A stretch of DNA of 64,000 bases. Source: Leadbetterella sp964489955. GTDB taxonomy: Bacteria; Bacteroidota; Bacteroidia; Cytophagales; Spirosomataceae. The translations under genes were made by a program, and so were the position numbers. Under the pieces are notes generated by a model. It was not told the DNA's origin. It searched no databases and saw only the letters and a list, made by a program, of their open reading frames with translations. The stretch covers positions 1-64,000 of the forward strand of contig CAZBAV010000015.1 of assembly GCA_964489955.1 (NCBI GenBank), in the 5' to 3' direction. Shown here one piece after another: positions 22,001 through 37,000 of this stretch. The first letter of the stretch is position 1, and each line of letters opens with the position of its first letter.

Positions 22001-25000
22001 CTCTAGGAGCATGTGGTTTAAGATCCGGTCTTGCAGTTTCAAGAACTTCGGTCATTTTACCCAAAATGTGTAAACGGCCATCTCTTGCCTGCATTAGGGC
22101 TTTCTCTATGATATCAAATGAAAGTCCTCCGATTTTTATATCCATCTGGCAAGCTACAATACCGTTAGCGGTTCCCGTAACTTTAAAGTCCATATCTCCA
22201 AGGTGGTCTTCATCTCCTAAGATATCCGATAAAACAGCCCATTTTCCACTTTCCTGGTCGGTAATAAGACCCATCGCAATACCTGATACGGGAGCCTTAA
22301 TAGGCACACCAGCATCCATTAATGAAAGACATCCGGCACATACTGTAGCCATAGAAGATGAACCGTTAGACTCCAATATATCACTTACAATCCTGATAGT
22401 GTATGGGTTTTGGTCTTCTGCAGGCATTACTTTTTCTAATGACCTTTGTGCCAGGTTTCCGTGTCCTACTTCTCTACGCCCAACTCCACGGTTTGGTCTT
22501 ACCTCACCTGTTGAAAAACCTGGGAAATTGTAATGTAAGAAGAACTTAGAGTATCCCTTAGCCATTGGCAGGTCTACTATTTGCTCATCAAGTTTTGTAC
22601 CTAAAGTAGTAGTAGAAAGTGATTGGGTCTCTCCTCTTGTAAACAAGGCAGAACCGTGTGCAGAAGCCAAATAGTCTACTTCGCAGGTGATAGGTCTGAT
22701 TTCTGTTAAAGCACGTCCATCCAAACGTTTACTTTCGTCTAGTACCATTTTGCGTGATGCATCATACGTGATATCACCAAAGTACGTTTTGAACAAAGGG
22801 TTTGACTGCTCTTCTTCAGGTTGAGCTGCTACGAAGTCTTTAAGTATTTGTGCAAAACTATCGCTTCTGTACTGCTTGTTTGGAGAACCCTCTATGCATA
22901 CAGCATATACCTTGTCGAATAATTCGCTATACATTTTTTCTTTAACAGCTTCATCATGCGTTTCATGGTTGTACTGTCTTTTTTCGGTTTTACCAACCTT
23001 AGCTTCTAATTCTTTCTGGGCAGCTACCTGTACTTTAATAGTTTCATGAGCCACTTTAAGGGCTTCAATCATTGCTATTTCAGATACTTCGTTAGACTCA
23101 CCTTCTACCATTATGATGCTATCTGCAGTACCAGCTACCATAAGGTCTAAATCTGCAGAAGCAAGGCTCTCTATTGGTGGGTTAACCACATATTGGCCAC
23201 CTATTTTAGCTACCCTTACTTCAGAAATTGGTCCGTTAAAAGGAATATCAGAAACCATAATGGCAGCAGAAGCTGCTAAGGCTGCCAATGCATCAGGCTT
23301 GATATTTTCGTCCGCAGAATGGAGCGTAACCATTACCTGCACTTCTGCATGGAAGTCTTCAGGGAAAATTGGTCTTAAAGCCCTGTCAATAAGTCTAGAA
23401 ATTAGAACTTCGTTGTCTGATAGTTTACCTTCCCTTCTTTGAAAAGAACCTGGGATTTTACCTGTAGAGGCAAATTTCTCTTGGTAATCTACAGATAATG
23501 GAAGGAAATCAGTTCCCTCTTTATGTTGTTTAGCAGCACATACAGTGGCTAGCATCATTAAATTACCACTGCGTAGTACTACGGATCCGTCAGCCTGTCT
23601 GGCTAGTTTTCCGGTTTCTAGGGTAATTGTTGAACCATCCGGCATAGGGATGGTTTGGTTAATTACATTGAACATTTGTAAAATATTATGTTGTATTTTC
23701 CGCTTTTGATACAACTGGTTAATCCTTTATAAACCGCGGGGACAATTAAATCAAGTAAAAAGGGAACCTCCGATGGAGGCTCCCAATAATGTTACTTACG
23801 TATTCCTAGTTCAGCAATGATTGCCCTGTAGCGAGTGATATCTACTTTTTGTAGATAATCTAACAATCTACGACGCTTTCCTACCAATTTCAATAATCCT
23901 GAACGGGTAGAATAATCGTGCTTGTTGACTTTCAAATGCCCAGTTAAGTGAGCTATTCTATAAGTAAATAATGCTATTTGAGACTCAGCAGAACCTGTGT
24001 CAGTAGCTTTTCTTTGAAGACCTTTCGTTGAGAAAATCTCTTCTTTCTTTTCCGGAGTTAAATACATGTATATTAACCTAGATTAAGTGATAAAAAAATT
24101 AAACAGCCGCAAAATTACATAAGTATTTCCATTTATTTTTCTCTGGCCATAATTATTTATGGCGTTGTAGAAAATATACTTAAATGTTTCGTGCTTTTCT
24201 GAGGAGTATTAGTCCTATCACAAAAAGCGTAGAAACGGGAAACCATGCTCCTGTTACGGCATGTATCAGGCCTTCACGGGCGTACTTATTGCCTAGCTGT
24301 TGGAGAATGTAGTAAAGTATAAAGAAACCTATAGAAATAAGTACAGGCATACCAAATCCCCCCTTTTTAATAATGGCACCTAATGAGGCCCCTATTAAGA
24401 ACATGGCCAGGCAAGAAAAGGCAGTAGTAATTTTGTTCCAGCGTTCCAGGTCTGCAGCCCATACCGACTTTTCCATAGAGTTAAGATAAGCCAAGTCAGA
24501 CTCCACTTGCTGTTTCAGAGACTCAATCTTCATCTTGGCAGTATTCTCCAGCTCATTTTTTGCGGCTACTTTTCGGCTCTTGGCAAAGGATGCAGTGGCC
24601 CATTTTCCGGGTTTTATGCTTGTAGTGTCCTGAAAATTGCTGTATGAATTGTAAGACTTTAAATTGAGAGCCTGATTAGTGTTTTTCTCGTTTATTACTT
24701 TCTGTAGCGAGTCTATTGTATGGTTAAGCTCTGGTATACTTTTCATGAACTCGTGGTACAGGAAAGCGTTCTCATCGGTTCTCTGCATTCCGAAACCGCT
24801 AAGGGAGAATACCATTTTATTTTTCTGGAAGCCGTATTTTGTCAGCTGGATTGAATTATTATAGCTTGTTCCTTCAGAGTAGCTTGTGCCGTTAAATAGT
24901 TCAAATACTAATTGACTCTCATTGTTAATAGTATACATTCTGCCGCTATCGGCTACTGTAACATTTTTATTACCGCTACTGTTATTATGGTCGTAAACAA

Positions 25001-28000
25001 TGACATTTTGCATTGTTTTGCCATCCGCATCCTTGTGACCTACCTTAATTCTGTACCCTGGTAGCTCATTGTAGAATATACCCTCTTGTATATTGAATGC
25101 CAGTTTTGTTGTTTTTATATCATACAGCAGCGAATAACCCTTTAGGTTAGCCCATGGATTAATGTAATTGTTAAAATATAAAGAAAACAAAGAAACCAGT
25201 ACAGAAAGTAAAAAAGTGGGGACAACCAAGCGTGTAAGTGAAATTCCTGCAGCACGCATAGCCGTAAGTTCTGAGTGCTCTCCTAAATTACCAAAACACA
25301 TTAATGTAGCCAATAAAGTGGCCAAAGGCAATGCGGTAGGTACTGTTATAAGTGTGAAGTAAGTGAAAAGTTTCGCAAAGGTAGTGTATTCTAGATTTTT
25401 TCCGATAAATTGATCGAAATACATCATTAATAAACGCATAAGGAATATAAACACTACTACAGCGGTAGTAAGTATAAAAGGCCCGAGATAAGCTTTTATG
25501 AAAAGCTTGTCTATTTTCTTCATTTCTTATGCTGAAACGTAATCCAGTAGGTTAATTGCAAAATATCTTACAAAAGTCTGAATTAAATTAAAATAGAAAA
25601 AATTAACCGCCAACTATTTCTTTAAGGTCCAAGATAAGCTCTGCCCACATGGTTTCTAAATCATCTACATCATTGTTATCTGAGTTGTCGGTTACTTTCA
25701 TGTATATTGAATTGTCTAATTCGCTTGTTACGAACTTAAATTCTAAGTAATTCCCTGCGTCCTCGCCAGTAAAGTCAAAGCGTGTTGACTTGTATAGCCT
25801 GGAGGAAGTAAGTTCTGCTACATGGTCTCTCCCATCCCAATTAAAAACAAAACGCTGGTCAGAATCAAGTTTAACACTTTCTGCAAACCATTGTTGCAAC
25901 CCACCTGCAGTACTGATATAATTATACAATACTTTTGGTGAAGTCTTGAATGGATATTCTTGAGTGTATTTAAATTTAGCCATTTTAGAGCATTTTTTCC
26001 CAAGATGCGGAAACAAGTAGTGATTTTCAAATATTTACGATGTTATTTTTATTTACTAAAAAAGATAAGTGATTTTTTTTTGGAAGTGTGTTTATTTTGT
26101 TTACTTTTGCACTCCAATTCAATGGCGGGGTAGCTCAGATGGTTAGAGCGTAGGATTCATAACCCTAAGGCCGGCGGTTCGATTCCGCTCCCCGCTACAG
26201 TTTAGAAGTCCAAATAGTTTATTATTAGCTATTTGGACTTTTTTGTTTTGTAAATCTCTACAATCAACATATCTCGCTTCGGACTATGTTTTTTTGAGAA
26301 ACGGGTTCCCGATAGAAAGATAGCTATACCATCCCCATAAACACTTGTTCTTCTTTTAATATTCCGGATATGCTGTTTAGAACTGATAGTGTAGCACGGG
26401 ATCTGTGATTAAAAAATGCAAACAGCTTGTTAAAATTCTGAGTGTTTGGCTAAATGACTCATCCTATCTTTGTAAATACTGTTTTTTTATTTAAACCTTT
26501 CTAAATACTCTTGCTGGCTTGTGCAATATGCTTTATTGCTCAAATAGTTACAGCCAAAGACATTATTCTATTATCGCCCGATAAACATATTTCCATACGT
26601 ATCTCAGTAGATGAGAATATCCGCTGGGAAGTTAGTCGTGATGGGCAGGCTTTAATCTCCCCCAGCCTGATTAGCATGAGCTTTTCGGATGGACAGATAT
26701 TAGGAAAAAATCCAAAACTCATCAAACAAAAAAACAATGAAGTAAATAATATAGTACAGGCTATAGTGCCGGTTAAGCAAGCTGCTATTATAAATCACTT
26801 CAATGAAATTCAACTTGACTTTAAAGGAGACTATAGTGTACTATTCAGAGCTTACAATGAAGGTGTTGCCTATCGTTTCGTTACGAAACAGAAAAATGCA
26901 GTTGAAGTATTAGATGAGCAGGCAGACTTTAATTTTCCTTCTAATTACCGTGTTTTCTGGTCTAATGAAGAAAACAAAGAATTTCAGTCGCATTTTGAAA
27001 GCAAATATACAGACGGTACTCTTGCAGCCTATGATAACAGCAAACATGCTGCTTTGCCACTTTTAGTACAAGCACCCAACGGAGTTAATCTGTTAATTAG
27101 TGAAAGTGATCTGGTAGATTACCCTAACCTCTTTTTATTTGGTACGGGCGGTAATGCTTTAAAGTCCGGTTTTCCGAAAGTGATTCAAAAAAGTGAACCT
27201 ATCAGAGACAGAGGCATCAAAATAACACAATTGGCTCCTTATCACGCTAAAACCTCAGGAGATCGTACATTTCCGTGGAGAAGTGTTACTATAGCTCCGC
27301 ACGACAAAGATCTGTTAGAAACGAATTTAACTTATTTATTGGCTGAACCTTCTAAAATAGAAGAAACATCATGGATTAAACCCGGAAAAGTAGCCTGGGA
27401 CTGGTGGAATTTCAATAATATTTACGGAGTAGATTTCAGAGCCGGAGTTAATACACAAACCTATAAATATTATATTGACTTTGCAGCCAAGTACGGCTTA
27501 GAGTATATTATGCTGGATGAAGGCTGGACTAAGTCAACAACCAACCTTCTTGAGATGAACCCTGACATTGATGTTAAAGAGTTAATTCGCTATGGAGCCT
27601 CAAAAAATGTAGGTGTTTGGTTGTGGTGTTTGTGGGGACCGCTGGATAAAGACATGGAAAAAATCCTTGATTTGTATGCATCGTGGGGAGCTGTAGGCAT
27701 AAAAGTAGATTTTATGGCACGTGCTGATCAGTACATGGTTAATTTTTATGAGCGTGTAGCCAAAGAATCTGCAAAACGTAAAATTATGGTAGATCTACAC
27801 GGCTCTTATAAACCGGTTGGACTCAACAGAACTTACCCTAACGTACTTACGTATGAAGGAGTAAGAGGACTGGAAAACAACAAATGGGAATCTACCATTA
27901 CACCTGTTCACAATACAACACTTCCGTTTATTCGTATGGCGGCCGGCCCAATGGATTATACACCTGGAGCTATGTTAAATGCGTCTAAGAAAAACTTCTC

Positions 28001-31000
28001 CATAGTGTTTGAAGCCCCTATGAGTATGACCACCAGAGCTCAGCAGGTGGCCATGTACACCATTTACGAAAGTCCGCTACAGATGCTTTCTGATAATCCT
28101 TCTAATTATCTTAAAGATCCGGTTTGTACTGAATTTATAGCACAAATACCGAGTGTATGGGATGAAACTATAGCTTTAGAAGGAAAGGTTGGAGAATATG
28201 TGGCCATGGCCCGTAGAAAAGGAAACACCTGGTACGTTGCGGCTATGAACGACTGGAAACCTAGAGAACTTACGGTTTCATTACCGTTTTTAAAAGGAGA
28301 TTATAAAGTGAGCTATTTAAAGGACGGCATAAACGCGGACCGTCATGCAGCAGACTATAAAGTTGGGAATATGGTATGGTCAGAAGGCTTAAAACTAAGT
28401 ATTCCTATGGCAGCTGGCGGTGGCTGGAGTGCCGTATTTACTAAGTAGGCATAAATTGGGTGCTACCCTCTCCTACCCACGTAAGCAGAAAAAACATAGC
28501 CCGGTTTTACCGGGCTTTTTTATATCCTGCATCTGGAACGCAACATGACCATTGTGGTGAAAATTAATCTGTCTTCTTTTTTGGTTTTCACCTATGCGAT
28601 GCACAGGGCTTTGTCGATGTGAGGTCAAAAAATACTCTTAAGTAAACCGGAGCTATGTATAATCACTAAACCACTCTTAGTAAACCTTCTGTAAGGTTCT
28701 TCTTTTACTATCTGGTCACAATTTCTTAAAAGCAAATTGTATTACATTATGACTGATTTTTATACATTTGACAAAAACAAAGGATATGAAAACCGGCTAT
28801 CTGCACGAAAACTATAAGACCATCTTACAATATGTCCTCACATTCTTTTGTGTAGCCCTTGCAGCATGGTTTTTTGCCCATGAAAAAAAGGAAATTCAGG
28901 ATGTAAGCGTAACACTTCAACTGGCCGACCGCAACTGGCTTGCAGCCGGAATTTTACTGACCTTTGTCTATGTATTTCTTCAGGCCGAAATGTACCGGCA
29001 GTCTTTTAAATCGGCAGATGCCCGTGTCAGCCTTTTACAATCGGGTATTCTTTTTCTAAAACGCAATTTTATCAGTGTTTTTCTCCCTGCCGGAGGAATC
29101 TCTTCGCTTGCTTTTTTCTCGTCTCCTATAGNNNNNNNNNNCGGTTTTACCGGAATTCTTACGGTAGTTGTAGTGGCGGTGCCTACTTTCATATATGCCT
29201 TATTCACCAGTCCGGTTGGAGCCAGTGAGTGGCTGGCATTGGGTACTTCCCTGCTTTTAATCCTGGCCATTTTCCTTCTTTTCTATGCTATCAGAGAAAA
29301 AGGAACCTTATACGAATGGCTAATTGCGAAAGCTCCTGCTCTGGAGGATTTCCTGAACGAAATAGCTTCCGGAAAAATACATAAAAAACACTTTCTCACT
29401 ACCACAGGGATTAGCTTGCTCATTGAGCTTACGGGCATTGCCCATTTATATATCGCTGTTCAGGCTTTGCATGCAGACATCTCCCTGCTGGCTTGTACCT
29501 TAGGCTATATTATTGCGGTCATTTTTATGCTTGTTTCTCCTTTTTTGCGGGGAATGGGTGCAGTGGAGCTGTCTATGACTTATCTCTTGTCCCAATTCGG
29601 CATGAGCCATGCCATAGCCTTATCTGTTATCCTGCTTTATCGTTTTTATGAATTCTGGTTGCCGCTTATCTTTGGCCTCTTTGCGTTTCTTATTCCCGTG
29701 CAAAAACTGGTTTTGCGGATATTGCCGGCTTTATTCCTTTTTCTCCTAGCCACTGTAAATCTGATGTCGGTGCTTACACCCGCTCTGAAATCCAGATTGC
29801 ATATTCTGGAAAACTTTCTGCCTTTACAACTGATCTCGGCCTCCAACTATCTTGTGTTTGCTTCAGGAATATTTCTGGTGGTGACAGCTGTTTTTCTTTT
29901 AAAGGGACTTAAAAATGCCTGGTACTTTGCCTTGCTGTTGACTGTTCTGTCGGGTTTAGGACATATCACCAAAGGGATTGACTACGAAGAAGCCTCCGTG
30001 GCCGTCATAGTGGTGCTTGTACTGGTTCTAACCCGAAAACAATATAATGTACGCAGCAGCCGTAAATTAGGATTTGTAGGACTCCGAACGGCCATTGGAG
30101 CCATCGGGTTCACCTTATTGTATGGTATCATTGGTTTCTATCTTCTGGATAAAGTTCACTTTGGTATTGATTTCTCTTTTTACCAGTCTGTGGAATTCAG
30201 TCTGAAGACATTTTTTCTTATAGATACGGAACTGCTGCCCAAAGACAACTTCGCCATTTCCTTCCTTAACTCCATTAGTTTTCTGGGTTTCAGCAGCCTG
30301 CTTTTTCTTTTCTATACGCTGGTTCGCCCCTATCTGGCTTTCTTAAACTCTTCTTCCGATGATCTGGCGGAAGCCCGTGAATTCCTTAAAGTAAATGGCT
30401 CGGGAAGTCTGGATTACTTCAAAGCCTATGGAGATAAAAACATATTCTGGAGCGAAGATAAATCCGCATTCATTGCCTACAAAATAGCCGGAATGTACGC
30501 TATTGTACTGGAAACACCCGTAGCCGCTACACCGGACGCGAAAAGCCATTGTATTGCGTCATTCGATAAATTCTGTTACAGAAACGGCCTCAGAAGCATT
30601 TATTACCGTGTAAATGAAGCGGATCTTATCCTGTTTAAGAAAAAAAAGAAACTGTTTCTGGGTCAGGAAGCTGTAGTAAGAATCAGTGATTTTTCACTGG
30701 AAGGCGGCCATAAAAAGGCATTCAGAAACTCCATAAAGAAAATCAAAGAGGCCGGATATGCTATTCGCGTATACGAGCCGCCCATAGAAAACCACTTATT
30801 GGCCGCTCTGGAGCAGGTTTCGGACGACTGGCTGCAGGAACTGGATGACCGCAAAGAAATGGTTTTTTCGCAAGGGCTCTTTGATGAGACTGAACTTAAA
30901 CAACATACCCTTATTACACTGGAAGATGTTCATGGCAGAATAGTGGCATTTCTGAATGCCATTCCTGACTATTCTGCCGGAGAAGGTACGTATGACCTCA

Positions 31001-34000
31001 TCCGGAAAACCACAGATGCTCCCTCTGGAGCCATAGATTATGTGTTGATAAGCCTGTTTTTCTACCTGCAGGAAAAAGGCTATACGGCCGTAAACCTGGG
31101 TATGGCTCCCATGTCAGGAATGACTGAACCTAAAGAATTTTCGGAGAAGTCAATCAAGTTTGCTTACGAACGAATCAAAGCATTTTCCCACTATAAAGGG
31201 CTGCGGGACTATAAAGAAAAGTTTGCTCCCGACTGGAATAACCAGTATCTGCTGTATGAAAATGATTACGACCTCATCGGGCTCCCTCAGGCGTTAAATG
31301 AGGTATTTAAACCTTAATGCCTCTGCCTCATAGATATTCGTTCTAAAACAGTTTGAATGTTACGGATAATTTGTTCTTCCATGCTTATACATGTTTACTT
31401 GGTTGAAAATGGATTTGTACTACCGGGAAAAGCATTGCATTTTTTAAAACGGGCAAACCTATAAAGTCCGCCCGTTTCACTACTTCCACCAATAGTAATA
31501 GTTGTGGCTGGCGTCATATTCAAAACCGCATTTCGGATACAATGCATTGCCTATATCGTTTGTTTTCTCGGTTTCAAGCATCAGTCCGCAGGCTTCAGTC
31601 TCATCGCACCATTGTTTTGCCCGGTCTATCAATGCCACCGAAAGTCCCTTACCTCTGTAATCAGGATGTACAAATAAATCACTCAATAACCATTGTTTTG
31701 CTAATCTGATGTAGTGGTACAGTTTGTACAACTGCACAAAACCAACTGCTTTATCGCCTGCATACACCACAAAAATGTGCGACTGATCATTGTCCATTCG
31801 CTCTTTAATAAATGTTTTACATTTTTCATAATCGTCTTCCTGGCGGTAGAAAACCCTGTAATGGTTAAATAACGCTGCTGTTGTGTCTAAATCTTTCAGA
31901 TCCGCTTTTTTAATACTGTAATCCATTTGCTGCTAATTATTTTAAATGATACAGCAAAGCTAGACACCTATAGGACTATCTTTGTAGTCCAATTTTAAGA
32001 TAAAAGGTAGTCCAGTATGTTACCCTACGACCATATCATTATCCTGGATAAAGAGCGTAAAATAGCTGTTTATAAGCAAATCGCCGTCTCCATCATCGGT
32101 GCCATCAGAAACGGCACTTTTAAAGCGGGGACGCACCTGCCGGGCAGCCGTGAATTAGCTAAAACATTGGGCGTACATCGCAAGACCATAATTGCGGCTT
32201 ATGAGGAGCTCGATGCTCAGAACTGGGTCACCATAGTACCCCGGAAGTACGTGGCTGTCTCCGAGCATATTCCCTCGCTGAAACCTCAGAAATGGGGAGA
32301 GCCGTCTATACGCACATCCTATGAAAACGATTTGAGCATTCCGTTTAGGAGGATAGAGAAAACCGGGCAGGATGAAAATTATCCTGATATTATCATTGAT
32401 GACGGGCATCCTGACGTACGATTATCCCCTATAGATGATTTATTAAAAACATACCGCTCTTTTACTTCAAAAAAGCATAGCATTAAAAACGCAGGTAACG
32501 GAACTACACAGGGGACGCTAAAGCTTCGGGAAGAGCTGGTTAATTACCTGTCAGAAACCAGAGGATTAAATGTTTCTGCAGATAATATTTTGATTACACA
32601 CGGGGCACAAATGAGCATTTATCTGGCTGGTAAGCTGCTTTTGGGTCATGCATCCCGTATCATCGTAGCCAAGCCTAACTATCCTCTTGCCAACGAAGCA
32701 TTTGAAGAAATTGGAGCAACACTCGTTGAGGTAAGCGTAGATGAAAAGGGTATGGATATTGATGCTATTGAAGAGCTTTGTAAGCGTCAAAAAATTGATG
32801 CTGTCTATGTCATTCCGCATCACCATTACCCTACCACCGTCACTTTAAGTGTAGAAAGACGAATGAAATTACTGGAACTATCCAGACAGTTTTCTTTTGC
32901 CGTTATTGAAGACGATTATGACTACGATTATCACTACACGTCCTCACCCTACTTACCTTTAGCCAGCGGTAACCACAGCGGGAATGTGATTTATATAGGT
33001 TCTTTTTCAAAAATATTAGATCCTTCTCTGCGACTTGGTTTTATGATAGCACCAAAAAATTTTATCACAAAAGGTGCAGCTCTCAGAAAAATAATAGACG
33101 TAAGTGGCGACGGCTATATGCAGAATGCCCTGGCTGCTCTCATTAAAGAAGGCGAACTCAAACGACACCTTAAAAAAGCAAAGAAAATCTACCACAGACG
33201 CCGGGATTTTCTGGATGTCTTGCTGAAGGAAAAGCTAGGCAAGTATGTTTCTTATTCTTTGCCTACAGGCGGAATGGCTATCTGGATAAAACTAAATCCC
33301 GATTTTAATATTATGCAGCTTGTTGCAAACACGCAGTTTAAGCTTGTAAGATGGGATGCAGAACAAAACGCATTCCGGTTTGGTTTTGCTTCCATGGATG
33401 AAAAAGAAATGACACAGGCTGTGGAGGCTCTAAAGATGGGATTTGAGAAGTAAATATGCAAGNNNNNNNNNNCATACTTGTATTTCTTACAGTCTTTAAG
33501 GGTGGCCTTCCTTTTAGTTAAAGACCTTATTTAAACACAAAAATCCCCCACCCTGAATAATTTATCCGGAAGAATTATGTATTTTCGTTGGGGCAGGCGG
33601 GTGCCGGGCTTTACCTTTGCCATTATTTATTGAAGATTTATGGAGAATACCGTACACGAAGGAAGAAATATTAAGCGTTTTCGTGAAATGCTGGGCATCA
33701 AGCAGGAGGCTCTGGCTTTTGAACTTGGCGATGGCTAGACTCAAAAGAAGGTTTCTCAGCTCGAAGCCCGCGAGCGTGTGGAGGAAGAGCTGCTGGCCGA
33801 GGTAGCAAAAATTCTGAATGTAACCCCGGAGGCTATACAGCGGTTTAATGAGGAGCAGGCGGTTAACATTATTTCCAATTCTTTTACAAACCATGACAAC
33901 TCTATCGGCATTTCTTACAACTTTCATCCAACATTTAATCCTCTGGACAAGCTGATTGAGGCATACGATGAAAACAAAAAACTCTACGAGCGTCTTCTGA

Positions 34001-37000
34001 ATGCCGAAAAAGAGAAAGTAGCTTATCTGGAAAAGCTGCTGGCAGGTAAATAAACACTACCAACAACAGCAGATTCTGATGCCTTGAGAATCTGCTGCAG
34101 TTCTACCACACCACAATTTACTCTTCTTGATTTTACTAATCTTACTGTTTCTTTTATTTAAATTTTTCTTAAAATAGTTTTATTTTATTATTACCTTGCG
34201 AGAAAGAATAAACACTATAATAATGACCTATCTCAGCGGGCTTCTGGTTCGCGTAGAGAAAACTCTTTAGCAACTAGAAGCCAACGAGTGAAATCTAAAG
34301 AATTATGGATTTTAGTTGATATTATAGAATTACTTCAGAACCTGTTGATTAATGAACTATGTGAAGAAGAAGTTGTTGTTCAAATTAAAAAGAGCTTGAG
34401 AAAATACTAATGGAAACATATAGTAACTTAAAGAATAACCTGTTTTTATAAAATTAGGAGCACAGGCTTAATTTCAAAGACATCTTCTACTTTGAAGAGT
34501 TTTATTTAAATTTAGCTCTACTTTAAAGGCTTTTAACTTTTGTAACAATCAAAGAAATGATTAATCTTATAAATGAAGTCAGAAATAAAAATAATTTTAG
34601 AAGAAGGTTCCTCAAATAAAGCAAAAGGTAATTGTTTTGAAAATTTAGTAAGAAATATTTTAACTCTTCACCATTATGATGTTAGAGGAAACATAAATTT
34701 CTCTGGAATGGAGATTGACCTTGTTGCAGTACATAAACATAATAAAGAGACTTTATATGTTGAGTGTAAAGCAAAAGAAAAAGTATCATCTGACGAATTA
34801 TCAAAATTTTCTTTCAATGTAGGATTTAAAAAAATTGACAAAGGATATTTCTTTAGAACTCAAGAATTGGAAAGTCAAGCAGGAGCTTTACTTTCAGAAA
34901 TTAAGGAAAGACCAGAATACAAAAATCTAACCTTTTTTGAGCCATCTGAAATTATTAGAATTTTATCTGATGGAAAAATGATTTTTGAACCAACATCAGA
35001 ACTAAAAAATTATCTAATTTCAAAAAGAACTTTAGCCGTAACATATTTTGGAGACTTTTTCATCTATTTAATAAATGAATCAAATGCCCTTCCTACAAAG
35101 TTTATCGTAATAAACGCAAACGATAATAAAATTCAAATCAACAAAGAAATTCTTCAAAATTTAAAAAACAGCATTTTGGAGATTCAAAATTTAGAATTCA
35201 TTGAGATTTATTCCAACAAAGCTGATTACAAAGAAAAAATAGATATAAATATTCAGATTGAATCTATCTCAGAGGTTCAAGAAAGTGAAAATTGGTATGA
35301 TTATCTTCCTGCGTCTTCTTCAAGAAATCATTTTGTTGGGCGTGATGAAATCAGACGAGACGTTTTATCTTTTTTTAAAGAGATTGAAGACAAAAAAACT
35401 GACAAGCATATTTTCTACTTAAATGGAAAATCTGGTTGGGGTAAGAGTTCGTTAGTTTTAGAGATTAAAGGCAGAAGCCAAAACAAACATTATAAAAACA
35501 GATTTTTCACTGTTGCTATCGATACAAGAAGTGCTAATTCAGATAATTTTGTAGCACTGTCTTTTAATAAGATTATTAAAGAGGCTTATGAGCAAAATTT
35601 CATACATAAAAGCATCTTTACAAAAGATTTGGAGTTCACATCAAATGTTGACCTTCTTTCTTCTGAAAGTATAAAAGAACTTTTAAATTTATTAGAAGTT
35701 GAAAAAAAATATCTGGTTCTAATCTTTGACCAGTTTGAAGATGTTTTTAGGAAAAAAGATTTCTTCAAAACATTCTACAAATTCCTTTCAGATGTTACTG
35801 ACTTGAAACCAAATCTCATTATTGGTTTTTCTTGGAAATCAGATTTTTTAATACAGAGCGATGATTCATCCTATCATATTTGGCAACAAGCCAAAGAACA
35901 AGCAAAAGAATTTACAGTAAGTGAATTTGGAGAAAGAGAAATAGACGGTATCATAAAACAATTAGAAGGTTCTATAGGGATTGTTCCAAAAAGTATAAAA
36001 GATAGAATTAAAGAAAGTTCACAAGGACTTCCTTGGTTAACAAAAAAACTATGTATTCATATTTATGACCAAATACAATCTGGTTTAAAAAGAGAAGAAT
36101 TGTTAGAATCAAATCTGAATATCCTGGACTTATTTAAAAAGGATGATGAAAGATTGCAAAGTGATGAATTCAGAGCTTTGAAATTAATTGCGAAAAGAGC
36201 ATATGAAGGTAATTCTTTTGAAGAAACGGAAGTTGGGGAATTGATTCCTGGAAACATTATTAGCTCACTATTACATAAAAGACTAATCATTAGATCGGGT
36301 GCTATATATAACATTTATTGGGATATTTACAGGGATTATTTGGTAACAGGAGAAATACCTATTATTGGAGAAAGTTATTTACTGCGACAGGGAGTAAATT
36401 TGTGTTTGGAGGTTTTTCTTCTATTTGAAGAAAATACAATAGAATCAATTAGTTCATTAACGGAAAAGCATCCAAAAGGAATTAGTCAAGATACTTTAAA
36501 CAATATCCTGATTGAACTTAGAAATATAGGTTTGATTAATAAAAATGAGGAAAATTATTATGCTGAAAAAGACATCGAAATCAGCAAAGATGGATTTGTC
36601 GAATTCATAAGTACTAAATTCTCTAATTACACTCCATATATTGCACTAAGAAAAATCAAAAAGTCAAAAATTGATAAAGAAGATATAATTATCATTTTAA
36701 AGCAAATTTTCAAACAAGAATTTCAAGATAATACTTGGGACGCTTATGCTAAAAACTTAATAAGTTGGTTTAACTTATCTAATTTATCTATCAAAGAAAA
36801 GCTAATTGAACCTAAAAAAGGAAGAGGTGGCATAAGTACACTAAATTTTAATGAATCTGAAAAAGACACCTTTTTGCCTAGGACTTCAATCAAGGAAATA
36901 ATGGAAATATTGCCTCTTTTTGAATTGGATGAAAGTGTTATTAATAGTAAATTCAACAAAGATCTTCTCTTTTTGGAAATAATTGACAACACTAAGAAAC